A DNA stretch of 49,906 bases from contig JAKQKF010000245.1 of assembly GCA_029560815.1 (NCBI GenBank), positions 1 through 49,906 on the forward strand. Direction: 5' to 3'. Under the pieces are notes generated by a model. That model did not search any database. It worked only from the letters and a program-made list of their open reading frames with translations, and was not told where the DNA came from. The position numbers and the translations under genes were made by a program. Source of the DNA: a bacterium. GTDB lineage: Bacteria; KSB1; UBA2214. Shown one piece after another: positions 8,699 to 17,300 of this stretch (within the stretch, counting starts at the first letter, position 1; the number at the start of each line of letters is the position of its first letter).

Positions 8699-11434
8699 AT
8701 GAAAACAACCGGCAGGATCGTTCTCCTCATTCTCTTTCTGATCCTCTGCGCTTCCGGCGCCGGGGCTCAATCCTCCCTCATCCGGGGGCGCGTGATCGAC
8801 AAGCGCACCAACGAGACCTTGCCGGGTGTCAATATCTCCGTGCCCGGGACCTACAAGGGAGCAGTGACTAACATGGACGGCGTTTATGAGATCCGCGGCC
8901 TCGCTCCCGGGGATTACGATCTCAAGGCCTCCATCATCGGTTATACCGTCCAGGTGCGCACGGGCATTCATGTCGCGCCGGAGAAAACCACCCAGGCCGA
9001 TTTCGCGCTCGAGTCCACCGTGCTGGCCCTCGGCCAATCCGTCGAAGTCATCGGCCAGAAGCCCCTCTTCGAGGCCGACATCACCGCCTCCCAGCAGCAT
9101 ATCTCCTCCGAGGAGATCGGGCAGAAGGTGGTCGAGAGCGTCACGGACCTGGTCGGCGAGCAGCTCGGCGTCGTGGTTCAGGACAACAAGATCCATATCC
9201 GCGGCGGCCGCGCCGACGAAAGCCTCTATATTATCGACGGCCAGTCGGTCAAGGACCCGCTTTCGGGCTATTCCAATACCCTCTATGTCAACGCCGCGGC
9301 GGTCAAGGAGCTCAAGGTCATCACCGGCGGATTCGACGCGGAGTATGGTCAGGCCATGTCCGGCGTCGTCGATATCGAGACCAAGGAGGGGGAGGACCAC
9401 TACTCGGGCGGCCTCTCCATCAAATCGGACAACTGGGGCAAGGGTTTTTTCCCCTCTTTCAATTCCGACATCGTCCAGCTCAACGTCGGCGGCCCCGAGC
9501 CTATCACCAGCAAGCTCTTTCCGGCGATCGGATTAAAGTTCCCCGGCAAGCTTGGGTTTTTCCTCAGCGCCTATGGTAATGTCAGCGATACCTATCTGCC
9601 GCGTGCGAGCAAGCTCTACCCCGCCAGAGCCGCCTATGAAAAACTGGCCCCGCGCCAGGAGAACGACTGGCATCTCATGGGCAAGCTCTCGTGGGATCTG
9701 GCAGCCGGCAAAAAGCTCTCGGTTTCTCATGACCGCTCGCTCAATATCAATCAGGCCTATTTCACCTCCCTGGCGACCGATATCGGCGGTTTCCCCTACC
9801 GTTATTCCAGGATGCTCGACAACTATAACACCCTGACCAAAGAAGCCAACCTGACCACACTGCAATGGGTCCATACCCTCAGCAGCCGCTCCTTTTACCG
9901 GATGAGCCTCTCGCGCTTTTTCACCAGCAACCATTCCGCCGTCCGCAACAAGCACTGGAGCGAGTATCAGGAAGAGCTCGATCTGGAACCCGTCATCTAC
10001 TTTCCAGATTCCGAGGGCAACATCCGCACCCAGTACGGCGACGGTTTTTACGACACCGGCGACGCGGAGGGATGGTACGACTATTTCAGCGACAACTGGA
10101 CCTTCAAGGGCGATATCACCACCCAGCCGAACGACAAACACTCCATCAAGGGCGGTTTCGAGGGACGGTATACCGACATGCAGGTGGTCGATATCAACGC
10201 CCCCTGGTACGGAGAGAGCGGACTGGGGCGCAATCACGACTACTTCCGCGTCTATCCCAACGACGGGGCTTTTTATGTTCAGGACCGGATCACCTATGAC
10301 GGCATGATCGTCAATATCGGCCTGCGCTATGACTACTGGTTTCCAGGCAAATTCGTCGACGATGCGATCAGGGACACCAATACCGTGACCATCACCGACG
10401 CCGCGCGCACGAAATACATGGATGAGACCTTCGAGCTTTTCGGCCTGCGCGGTAAAAGCCATCTTTCGCCCCGCCTCGGTATCAGCCACCCGGTCACCGA
10501 CAACGATGTGCTCTATCTCCACTACGGCCATTTCTCCCAGCAGCCCAAGGGACAGTATGTTTACGCCAAGCTGCGTTCGACCTCAGAGGCAACCTATCAG
10601 CTCTTCGGAAATCCCAACCTCAAGCCGACGACGACGGTAGCCTACGAGATCGGCATCAAGCACCGGTTCAACGCCAACCAGACCCTGGAGATCAAGGCCT
10701 ATTACAAGGATATGTTCGACTATCCCACGTCGACCACAGTGCGCAAGTTCAGTCCGCGCTACGGCAACATCAGCTTCCTCATGTATGTCAATATGGATTA
10801 CGCCCGCTCGCGCGGCATCGAAATGCGCTTCAGAAGGCGCTACAGCAAATTCCTCAGCGGCAATGTTGACTTTACCTACGCCCTGGCCACGGGCAAGAGC
10901 TCGACCCCGAACACCAATCTGCTCGTCGTCGCCGGCAAGGTATCGGAAAAACCTCTGGGCGAGAGCCGGTTGAGCTGGGACCGCCCCTACCGGCTCTCCA
11001 CTGACCTCTATTTCGATATGCCGTCCAAGGCGAATATCCGCCTCTTCGGCCTCCGTTTGCCGGAAAAATGGGGTCTGACCATGCGCTGGGAATACGAATC
11101 GGGCAAGCGCTATCAGCGCATCATTGACGTGGCGAACAATATCTATCAGAAGGACGAGTACGGCGCGCTTTCCAAGCCGTGGATGCGTGTGGATCTGAAA
11201 TGGTACAAAGAGTTCGAAATTCTCAACACCAGGGTTGCCCTGTTAATCGAGGGCGAGAACATCTTTAATACCAAGGTGCCGCGCATCATCAATCCGGTCA
11301 CCGGCCGGCCCTATCAGCCGGGGGACGTCATTCCGGTCACCTGGTATGATGATCCCGATGACCTCCCGCCGGACAATCCCGCGCGCTATGACTGGCCGCG
11401 GCGGGTGATGACGGGTCTGGAAGTGCGGTTTTAA
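8699..11434 (+). CDS. TonB-dependent outer-membrane receptor with carboxypeptidase-regulatory-like N-domain
   Basis: A protein of about 911 residues. The signal peptide (MKTTGRIVLLILFLILCASGAGA) is followed by a carboxypeptidase-D-regulatory-like beta-sandwich (SLIRGRVIDKRTNETLPGVNISVPG), then a plug domain with IRGGRADESLYIIDGQ and GGFDAEYGQAMSGVVDIET, and then a long 22-strand-type barrel rich in aromatic strand ends, finishing in LEVRF. Receptors of this kind import a large ligand using TonB energy; the ligand is not readable here, and no TonB, ExbB or SusD partner is in the window. I chose ATG 8699 because it gives a clean signal peptide. An in-frame TTG at 8675 would add eight residues and overlap the upstream lipoprotein gene. 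A gap of 7 bp to that gene supports co-transcription. Confidence 0.85.
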   Translation: MKTTGRIVLLILFLILCASGAGAQSSLIRGRVIDKRTNETLPGVNISVPGTYKGAVTNMDGVYEIRGLAPGDYDLKASIIGYTVQVRTGIHVAPEKTTQADFALESTVLALGQSVEVIGQKPLFEADITASQQHISSEEIGQKVVESVTDLVGEQLGVVVQDNKIHIRGGRADESLYIIDGQSVKDPLSGYSNTLYVNAAAVKELKVITGGFDAEYGQAMSGVVDIETKEGEDHYSGGLSIKSDNWGKGFFPSFNSDIVQLNVGGPEPITSKLFPAIGLKFPGKLGFFLSAYGNVSDTYLPRASKLYPARAAYEKLAPRQENDWHLMGKLSWDLAAGKKLSVSHDRSLNINQAYFTSLATDIGGFPYRYSRMLDNYNTLTKEANLTTLQWVHTLSSRSFYRMSLSRFFTSNHSAVRNKHWSEYQEELDLEPVIYFPDSEGNIRTQYGDGFYDTGDAEGWYDYFSDNWTFKGDITTQPNDKHSIKGGFEGRYTDMQVVDINAPWYGESGLGRNHDYFRVYPNDGAFYVQDRITYDGMIVNIGLRYDYWFPGKFVDDAIRDTNTVTITDAARTKYMDETFELFGLRGKSHLSPRLGISHPVTDNDVLYLHYGHFSQQPKGQYVYAKLRSTSEATYQLFGNPNLKPTTTVAYEIGIKHRFNANQTLEIKAYYKDMFDYPTSTTVRKFSPRYGNISFLMYVNMDYARSRGIEMRFRRRYSKFLSGNVDFTYALATGKSSTPNTNLLVVAGKVSEKPLGESRLSWDRPYRLSTDLYFDMPSKANIRLFGLRLPEKWGLTMRWEYESGKRYQRIIDVANNIYQKDEYGALSKPWMRVDLKWYKEFEILNTRVALLIEGENIFNTKVPRIINPVTGRPYQPGDVIPVTWYDDPDDLPPDNPARYDWPRRVMTGLEVRF

Positions 11435-11483
11435 AGAAATTCGACCAGTGCCACGCAGATACAGCTGTAAAAGATAAAGAGCT

Positions 11484-11502
11484 AAAGCCGCCTTGCGGCT
11501 TT
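11484..11502 (+). terminator. Short hairpin after the first TonB receptor gene
   Basis: An 8-bp stem (aaagccgc / gcggcttt) with a 3-base loop lies in the 144-bp gap between the receptor gene and the PorV-like gene. No T-run follows (cccgg), so it is at best a weak terminator or a processing hairpin. Confidence 0.3.
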
Positions 11503-11578
11503 CCCGGCGCCTTAACAAGAGTCAGTTTTCCGGTTTTACGGCTCTAATGTATGTTCAATCCGACAATGAGCGAAACAA

Positions 11579-12568
11579 GTGACTAAAAAGGGTATTATTC
11601 TATTCATCTTTGTGTTGACGGCCGGCACGGCCGCAGCGCAGGGGCTGCTGCCCAGACTGGGCGAACAGCGCGCCGGAACGGCCTCGATGACCTTTCTCAA
11701 AATCGGCATCGGGGCCCGCGCAGCGGCTATGGGCGGGGCCTATGTCGCCATGGCCAATGACGCCAGCGCCACCTACTGGAATCCGGCCGGACTGGTGCAG
11801 ATCGGCCGCAACGAGCTGGTCGTCTCCCATCTCGACTGGCTGGTCGATGTCGATTTCGAATACCTGGGTTATGTTCATCAGCTCACCCGTACTATCGGTC
11901 TGGGCGGCTTTGTCGGCTATCTTCATTTCGCCGATATGCCGGTGACCACGGAGTACCATCCTTACGGCAACGGCGAATATTTTTCCTACAACGATCTGGT
12001 CGCCGGAATGAGCGCTTCCCTGAAGATGACCGACCGCTTCTCTTTCGGCATCACCGTCAAGTACGTGCGCGAGCAGCTGGCCGAGCTGCATGCGGGGGGT
12101 GTCCTCCTCGATCTCGGCACCTACTACTGGACCGGCTACAAGACTCTGCGCATCGCCGCGGCGATGCGCAACTTCGGCAATGACATCGGCCCCGGGGGCA
12201 CCTACATGCGCCGCAAATCGGGCGGGGAGACCGAGACCGCCTGGCAGTCCTATTCTCCTCCGACGCTGTTCACTCTTGGCGCCGCCATGGATCTGCTGCA
12301 GCGCAGCCACCACCTGCTCACCGGCAGCCTGCAGATGAATCATCCCATGGATGACCAGGAAAACCTGCTCATCGGCTGCGAATACCGCTACCGGAACCTT
12401 TTCTTCCTCCGCAGCGGCTACCGCGCCAATATGGATGAAAACCAGTGGACTTTTGGAGCCGGCGCCAAGTTCATTCTCAAGGGGGTCCATCTTAAAGTTG
12501 ATTACGCTTACGCCGATTATACCCATTTAGCCATGTCGCAGCAGTTCACATTCGGATTTGAGTTTTAA
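11579..12568 (+). CDS. PorV/PorQ-type (UPF0164) outer-membrane beta-barrel protein
   Basis: A 329-residue exported protein with a signal peptide (to AAA-Q, about residue 20). The N-terminal block FLKIGIGARAAAMGGAYVAMANDASATYWNPAGL, read here as FLKIGIGARAAAMGGA followed by NDASATYWNPAGL (about residues 41-75), is the hallmark of the PorV/PorQ/UPF0164 family, relatives of FadL-type barrels. Alternating hydrophobic strands follow, ending in QQFTFGFEF. In Bacteroidota, PorV shuttles type IX secretion substrates. Here the presence of two sorting-domain proteins upstream in the same block fits such a role, but no other type IX component is visible, so the function is inferred. The start is GTG at 11579. 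The stop overlaps the next gene's ATG by one base (TAATG). Confidence 0.75.
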   Translation: MTKKGIILFIFVLTAGTAAAQGLLPRLGEQRAGTASMTFLKIGIGARAAAMGGAYVAMANDASATYWNPAGLVQIGRNELVVSHLDWLVDVDFEYLGYVHQLTRTIGLGGFVGYLHFADMPVTTEYHPYGNGEYFSYNDLVAGMSASLKMTDRFSFGITVKYVREQLAELHAGGVLLDLGTYYWTGYKTLRIAAAMRNFGNDIGPGGTYMRRKSGGETETAWQSYSPPTLFTLGAAMDLLQRSHHLLTGSLQMNHPMDDQENLLIGCEYRYRNLFFLRSGYRANMDENQWTFGAGAKFILKGVHLKVDYAYADYTHLAMSQQFTFGFEF

Positions 12569-13803
12569 TGAAGAGACGTTATTACTACTTTGCCGCCCTC
12601 CTGGCCCTCGTCTGGGGGTGCGAAGAGAGCAAGATGCCCCTGCCGAGCCCCAGGAGCGCCAGCACTTCCTTTGGTGCCAACGATACCAGCTATGTCGAGC
12701 TCAACCCGGTTTGGGACAGCGCTTACCTGGGTGTCGGCCTTGAAGCTCCAGCCGACTTGACCATGAGCATGGACGGAACCCTGTTTCTCGCCGATGAGGG
12801 AGCGGGCCGGATCCATGCTTTCAGCAAGGCCGGAGCGCTCCTGACCGGGAGCGGCCTCGACGGCCTTGCCCTGGAGAGTCCGCGCGGTCTGGCTGTTGAC
12901 AGCAAGCTCAATCTCCTCGTGGTCAACGGCACCAACCGGCTCTTTATCTGGAATCAATTTTTGAACCGTGTGCGCATCGATTCGGTCGCCGAGTCCGGGC
13001 TCTATTACGACCGCGGGACCGGTGAGGAGATCACCCTCACCTTCGCCGAATTGAGGGAGCGCGCGGCGGCCGGAGGAGCGCTGCCGCAGCTGCGCCATTA
13101 CTTTTTCCGTCACGACCCCGCCAAAGTGGCCGCAGCCCGGGGGATCTATCAGGTCTACGAGGATCCGGAAGCGGCCGCCAGCTTTAATGGGGTTGCGGCG
13201 GGCAAATACGGCGAGGAAACGGTTTATCTGACCGAATCCAGCTTCGACCGGATCGTACAGCTGCTCCTGGTCCCGGACATGGCGCTCAAGGGGAATGACC
13301 GGACCGTGCTTTTCCATTACACAGCGGAATTCAGGAGCAACGTGGCGGTCTATGGCTCGGGTTCCGGCACGGTCGATGATCCATGGGCCGTAACCACCGA
13401 CGATGATGAGAATATCTACTTCACCCAGCTCGGAGGCAACTTCCGGGTGCAAAAACTGATGGCCGGGACGTTCAGCCCGCGCTATGTTCTTTATCAGCAC
13501 GCCATCATGGATCTCGGTCGCTTTCAGAAGCCTTTTGATGTGGCCCTGGACGAGAGGGAAAACATCTTTGTCATGGATGGCGAGGGCGGCGCGGTAAGCA
13601 AATATGCCAACAGCGGCGCCAGAGCCGGGCAGCTGCTCTCACTCGGGCAGAAGGGGCTGGCGCTCGCCAGTTTCAACGATGGCCGGGGGCTGCTGGCCAG
13701 TGACAATGTCGTTTATGTGGTGGAGCGCGGTGCAAAACGCATCCGGCGCTTTCAGTACTCGGTTTCGGAGTCCGATATCCCGGATAACGAAAAGGAGCCC
13801 TGA
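12568..13803 (+). CDS. NHL-repeat beta-propeller lipoprotein
   Basis: A 411-residue lipoprotein. The signal ends in a lipobox, LVWGC (Cys about residue 18). The mature part has repeated NHL/six-bladed-propeller blades: LEAPADLTMSMDGTLFLADEGAGRIHAFSKAG, seen as APADLTMSMDGTLFLAD (about residues 55-75), SPRGLAVDSKLNLLVVN, DPWAVTTDDDENIYFTQ, KPFDVALDERENIFVMD and a final YVVERGAKRIRRF. Such propellers usually bind protein or glycan. Its ATG overlaps the stop codon of the PorV-like gene, indicating translational coupling and a fixed ratio of the two products. The TonB receptor gene follows 127 bp downstream. The ligand is unknown. Confidence 0.7.
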   Translation: MKRRYYYFAALLALVWGCEESKMPLPSPRSASTSFGANDTSYVELNPVWDSAYLGVGLEAPADLTMSMDGTLFLADEGAGRIHAFSKAGALLTGSGLDGLALESPRGLAVDSKLNLLVVNGTNRLFIWNQFLNRVRIDSVAESGLYYDRGTGEEITLTFAELRERAAAGGALPQLRHYFFRHDPAKVAAARGIYQVYEDPEAAASFNGVAAGKYGEETVYLTESSFDRIVQLLLVPDMALKGNDRTVLFHYTAEFRSNVAVYGSGSGTVDDPWAVTTDDDENIYFTQLGGNFRVQKLMAGTFSPRYVLYQHAIMDLGRFQKPFDVALDERENIFVMDGEGGAVSKYANSGARAGQLLSLGQKGLALASFNDGRGLLASDNVVYVVERGAKRIRRFQYSVSESDIPDNEKEP

Positions 13804-13819
13804 TCCTGTCTTAAGCTCG

Positions 13820-13829
13820 AAAGGAGGTG
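13820..13829 (+). promoter_or_regulatory. Full anti-SD complement (AAAGGAGGTG) not followed by a standard start codon
   Basis: This ten-base string matches the usual 16S rRNA 3' end perfectly but is not placed in front of an annotated start. At the correct spacing (8 bases) lies an ATC codon that opens an 18-codon frame ending at 13894. The receptor gene at 13931 has its own AAAGGAGGAG at 13914-13923. It may be a ribosome standby site or a leader-peptide site, or chance. Confidence 0.3.
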
Positions 13830-13930
13830 CAGCGGCTATCTCTGCGATCGTTTGTATGTCAAGTGGAGGAAGTGCGGCTCAACAATTTTGCTAATTCCAG
13901 CTACAGCCAGTCCAAAGGAGGAGTGGATTT

Positions 13931-16645
13931 ATGAAGCAATCAATTCGGGTTTTGCTCGCTCTCTGTTTTATATTTGTGCTCGTGAGCGGGTCTTTCGCTC
14001 AGACCGGCAAGATCACCGGTCGTGTGATCGATTCTGCGACCAAGCAGGAGCTGGTCGGAGCCAATGTCCAGGTGGTCGGTACCAGCCTGGGCGCGGTTTC
14101 CGATATGCGCGGCAATTATACGATCGTGGGTGTTCCGTCCGGCGACCAGAAACTCAAAGTCTCGTTCGTGGGGTATGAAGCCGCCGAGCGGGCTCTTCTG
14201 GTCACAGCCGGCAGGACCGCAACCGTCAATTTCAGCATGGCGCCGACCATGATCATGACGAAAGGCATCAGCATCTTCGCCGATCGCGCCAAGGAGCGTG
14301 AGACGCCGGTTGCCTTTACCAATATTCAGAAGCAGGAAATGGCCCAGCGGCTCGGCTCGCGCGAAATTCCCATGGTATTGACCACAACCCCGAGCGTCTA
14401 TGCCACGACTTCAGGCGGCGGCGCCGGCGATGCCCGCGTCAACATCCGCGGTTTCGATCAGCGCAATGTGGCCATCATGATCAATGGTGTGCCGATCAAC
14501 GACATGGAAAACGGTTGGGTCTACTGGTCCAACTGGGATGGTGTTTCCGACGCCACTTCATCGATCCAGGTTCAGCGCGGCCTGAGCGCCGTCAACCTGG
14601 CCACCCCCTCCATCGGCGGCACCATGAATATCATCACCGATCCTTCCGTCCAGAAGGCCGGCATCACAGCGCGCCAGGAATATGGCACGGGCAATTTCTT
14701 AAAGTCGACCATCAGTGTCGCCAGCGGCCAGATCAATGACAAGTTCTCCGTCAACAGCACGGTCGTCGTCAAGCAGGGCAAGGGTATCGTTGACAAAACC
14801 TACACTAATGCCTGGGCCTACTATCTTGGCATGGCCTATAATATCAACGCCAACAACCGTTTGGAGCTCTATGCCCTGGGCGCCCCCCAGCGCCATGGCC
14901 AGCATACCAACAAGCAGAATATCGGCGTTTTCAACAAGGAATTTGCCCTCGGCCTCGACGGCTACGATCCGGCGGCCGCTGAAAAATACGCCGAGTCGAG
15001 CTCCGGTCTGCTCTACAATCAGAACTGGAACTATGTGAATCCCTCCTATTCAGGCAGACAGTTCTACAACGGCAGAACGCATGAACGGGAGATCGCCAAT
15101 GTGATCAATGAGCGTGAAAACTATTACCACAAACCGGTGGTCAACCTGAACTGGTTCTCCAGGCTCAGCGAAAAAGCCGGCCTCTATTCTGTGGCCTACT
15201 ACTCCGGCGGCCGCGGCGGCGGCTCGGGCACCTATGGTTCAGTTACCAGCGACAAGACCATGTTCCCCAATCCCCGCGACTGGAACGCCACTATTGCCAA
15301 GAATCAGGCCAGCACCACCGGCGCCTCGGGTGTCCTCCGCAACAGCACCAACAACCAGGATGCCTTTGGCGTCATCTCCAAGTTCAACTATGAATTCAGC
15401 AAGAATCTGAAAAGCGCGATCGGCGTGGATATGCGCACCGCCGAGGTCCATCATTTCCGTGAAATCCGCGACATGTTGGGCGGTGAGTATTATATCGACC
15501 TGAAGGCGGATAAAAAGAGCCCGCGCAGCGATTTCTGGTCCGCTGAGCAGACCAAGCGCCGTCTGGGTGACAAGATCGATTACGATTTTACCAATACGAT
15601 CAACTGGATGGGCTTCTACGGCCAGCTCGAGGCGACCCTGGGCAAAATCAGCGCTTACGGTACGGCCGGATGGTCGAGCGTGAAATATGACCATACCAAT
15701 CATTTCAAAAAGGATGCCGAGGGCAACGAGCTCTATCTGGAGAGCGACTGGATCGCCGGCATGCAGCTCAAAGGCGGCGCCAACTTCCGCATGACCGACA
15801 ACGTTGATCTCTATGCCAATGTCGGCCACGTCGCCAAGGTGCCGATCTTTGACAGCGTGATCCTGGATGGCTCCTCTTCTCTGGCCAAGGATCCCCAGAC
15901 GGAAAAGTTCCTTTCGGTCGAGGGCGGCCTTAATATGCATCTCTTGAGCAACACCATCGCTGCCAAGCTGAATGTCTATCGCACCGCCTGGACGGATCGC
16001 GCCGTCACGGTGGCGACGGTGGATGCCGCCGGTGATGAGGCCATCGTCTTCCTGTCGGGCCTGGACCAGCTCCATCAGGGTGTTGAACTGGAACTGGCTT
16101 ATCAGCCCTTCAAGCTGGCTCGTCTGGATGCGACCGTGGGCGTTGGCAACTGGAAACACACCAGCGATGTCAGCGGTATCTACAAGGACTATTCCGGCGA
16201 TGTCGAGAAGGAAAAGTCGTACAATCTCTATCTCGATGGCCTCAAGGTCGGTGACCAGCCCCAGACGATGCTGGCCCTCAGCGCCAGCCTCTTCCCGTTC
16301 TCGGGGCTGACCATGGAGGTCACGGCTCGTCACTATCGCGATCATTACTCCTACTTCAATCCGCTCCAGCGCACGAATGCGGCGGATCGCGCCCAGAGCT
16401 GGAAGGCGCCGGATTACACCCTGCTCGATGCCCATGCCTCCTACACCCTGCCGGTTAGAGCTGGTGAAGCCAGTTTTGCGATCTTCGCCCACGTCTTCAA
16501 CCTGCTGGATGAGCTCTACATTCAGGATGCGGTGGATAACAGCAGTTACAGCGCCTTCGGCGACAAGACCCATGCGGCCGATGACGCCGAGGTTTGGATG
16601 GGTTATCCGCGCAACTTTAATATCGGGATCCAGGTTTCCTACTGA
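13931..16645 (+). CDS. TonB-dependent outer-membrane receptor (second copy in block)
   Basis: A 904-residue receptor. The signal peptide ends at SFA-Q (about residue 24). A carboxypeptidase-regulatory-like domain follows (GKITGRVIDSATKQELVGAN, about 25-110), then a plug with VNIRGFDQRNVAIMINGVPI and GLSAVNLATPSIGGTMNIIT (about 170-240), then a barrel ending in FNIGIQVSY. The plug wording (NDMENGWVYWSNWDGVSD) is typical of FCB-group TonB receptors of unknown ligand. ATG 13931 has a very strong Shine-Dalgarno (AAAGGAGGAG, 13914-13923, spacing 7), suggesting high expression. It is the last gene of the exported-protein block and is closed by a strong terminator. Sequence similarity to the receptor at 8699 is limited to the shared architecture, so the two probably take different ligands. 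Confidence 0.87.
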   Translation: MKQSIRVLLALCFIFVLVSGSFAQTGKITGRVIDSATKQELVGANVQVVGTSLGAVSDMRGNYTIVGVPSGDQKLKVSFVGYEAAERALLVTAGRTATVNFSMAPTMIMTKGISIFADRAKERETPVAFTNIQKQEMAQRLGSREIPMVLTTTPSVYATTSGGGAGDARVNIRGFDQRNVAIMINGVPINDMENGWVYWSNWDGVSDATSSIQVQRGLSAVNLATPSIGGTMNIITDPSVQKAGITARQEYGTGNFLKSTISVASGQINDKFSVNSTVVVKQGKGIVDKTYTNAWAYYLGMAYNINANNRLELYALGAPQRHGQHTNKQNIGVFNKEFALGLDGYDPAAAEKYAESSSGLLYNQNWNYVNPSYSGRQFYNGRTHEREIANVINERENYYHKPVVNLNWFSRLSEKAGLYSVAYYSGGRGGGSGTYGSVTSDKTMFPNPRDWNATIAKNQASTTGASGVLRNSTNNQDAFGVISKFNYEFSKNLKSAIGVDMRTAEVHHFREIRDMLGGEYYIDLKADKKSPRSDFWSAEQTKRRLGDKIDYDFTNTINWMGFYGQLEATLGKISAYGTAGWSSVKYDHTNHFKKDAEGNELYLESDWIAGMQLKGGANFRMTDNVDLYANVGHVAKVPIFDSVILDGSSSLAKDPQTEKFLSVEGGLNMHLLSNTIAAKLNVYRTAWTDRAVTVATVDAAGDEAIVFLSGLDQLHQGVELELAYQPFKLARLDATVGVGNWKHTSDVSGIYKDYSGDVEKEKSYNLYLDGLKVGDQPQTMLALSASLFPFSGLTMEVTARHYRDHYSYFNPLQRTNAADRAQSWKAPDYTLLDAHASYTLPVRAGEASFAIFAHVFNLLDELYIQDAVDNSSYSAFGDKTHAADDAEVWMGYPRNFNIGIQVSY

Positions 16646-16657
16646 GACCCGCTTTTC

Positions 16658-16690
16658 CACAAAAGCCCCCGTTCGGGGGCTTTTGTGTTT
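16658..16690 (+). terminator. Strong intrinsic terminator closing the exported-protein block
   Basis: A perfect 13-bp stem (16658-16670 with 16675-16687) closes a 4-base loop (gttc) and is followed by T-rich sequence. It lies 13 bases after the receptor stop codon. Confidence 0.85.
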
Positions 16691-16761
16691 ATGGGGAGCC
16701 CGGCGCCGCAGATAATATCCAGACGGCTGCCGGGCTGTCAGGGAGGGGGTGAACTTTTCGC

Positions 16762-16788
16762 TTGACAAAAAGCGTAATTATGGATACT
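16762..16788 (+). promoter_or_regulatory. Candidate promoter for the ogt operon
   Basis: TTGACA at 16762-16767 and GATACT at 16783-16788 (spacing 15) lie just upstream of ATG 16797. They fall inside the 16-codon extension that a GTG start at 16749 would create, which argues for ATG 16797. If used, the transcript would begin almost at the start codon. The short spacing weakens the case. Confidence 0.35.
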
Positions 16789-16796
16789 TTTTGCGC

Positions 16797-17300
16797 ATGA
16801 ACGAGCTATACTATTTTACATTGCACTGGGAACCCAGCGATATCCTGGTGGCCGGTCCGGCCGGCGCAGTGAGCCGCATCGACTTTCTGCGCGGCCGCAG
16901 CGTGGAGGATGTGCTGGCTGCGTTCCCTGCCGGCTCTTCTCCGCGCCGGGAGCGGGCTTTTCTCCCTGAGCTGCAAGAGCAGCTGCGCCGCTACTTCACC
17001 GGCGAGCCGGTTGAATGGCAGGTCAGGATCGAGCTTGCAGGCGGCACGGAGTTTCAGCGTGCGGTCTGGCGGGAGCTGCAAAAGATCCCCTGCGGCCGGA
17101 CTGCGACCTACGGGGAGATCGCCGCACGCCTGGGCAAGCCCGGCGCCATGCGGGCAGTGGGCGGGGCCAACGCCGCCAATCCGGTTCCGATCCTCATCCC
17201 CTGTCACCGGGTGGTAGCCGCCCACCACAGGCTCGGCGGTTTCAGCGGCGGGCTCGATGTTAAAAGAGCACTGCTGCAGCTTGAGGGCGTCACTTTTTGA
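16797..17300 (+). CDS. ogt: Methylated-DNA--[protein]-cysteine S-methyltransferase
   Basis: A 167-residue suicide enzyme that removes the methyl group from O6-methylguanine (and O4-methylthymine) in DNA by transferring it to its own cysteine. The active-site motif IPCHRV is intact (Cys about residue 136), preceded by the winged-helix DNA-binding segment FQRAVWRELQKIPCGRTATYG, seen as AVWRELQKIPCGRTATYG, and by the R-A-VGGANAANP block with the arginine finger. The N-terminal domain is the short Ogt type with no Ada regulatory part. I chose ATG 16797 because the in-frame GTG at 16749 would put a promoter-like TTGACA inside the gene. The 3' end overlaps the next gene by four bases, so the three genes ogt, Nudix and ssb are probably one operon. 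Confidence 0.92.
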   Translation: MNELYYFTLHWEPSDILVAGPAGAVSRIDFLRGRSVEDVLAAFPAGSSPRRERAFLPELQEQLRRYFTGEPVEWQVRIELAGGTEFQRAVWRELQKIPCGRTATYGEIAARLGKPGAMRAVGGANAANPVPILIPCHRVVAAHHRLGGFSGGLDVKRALLQLEGVTF

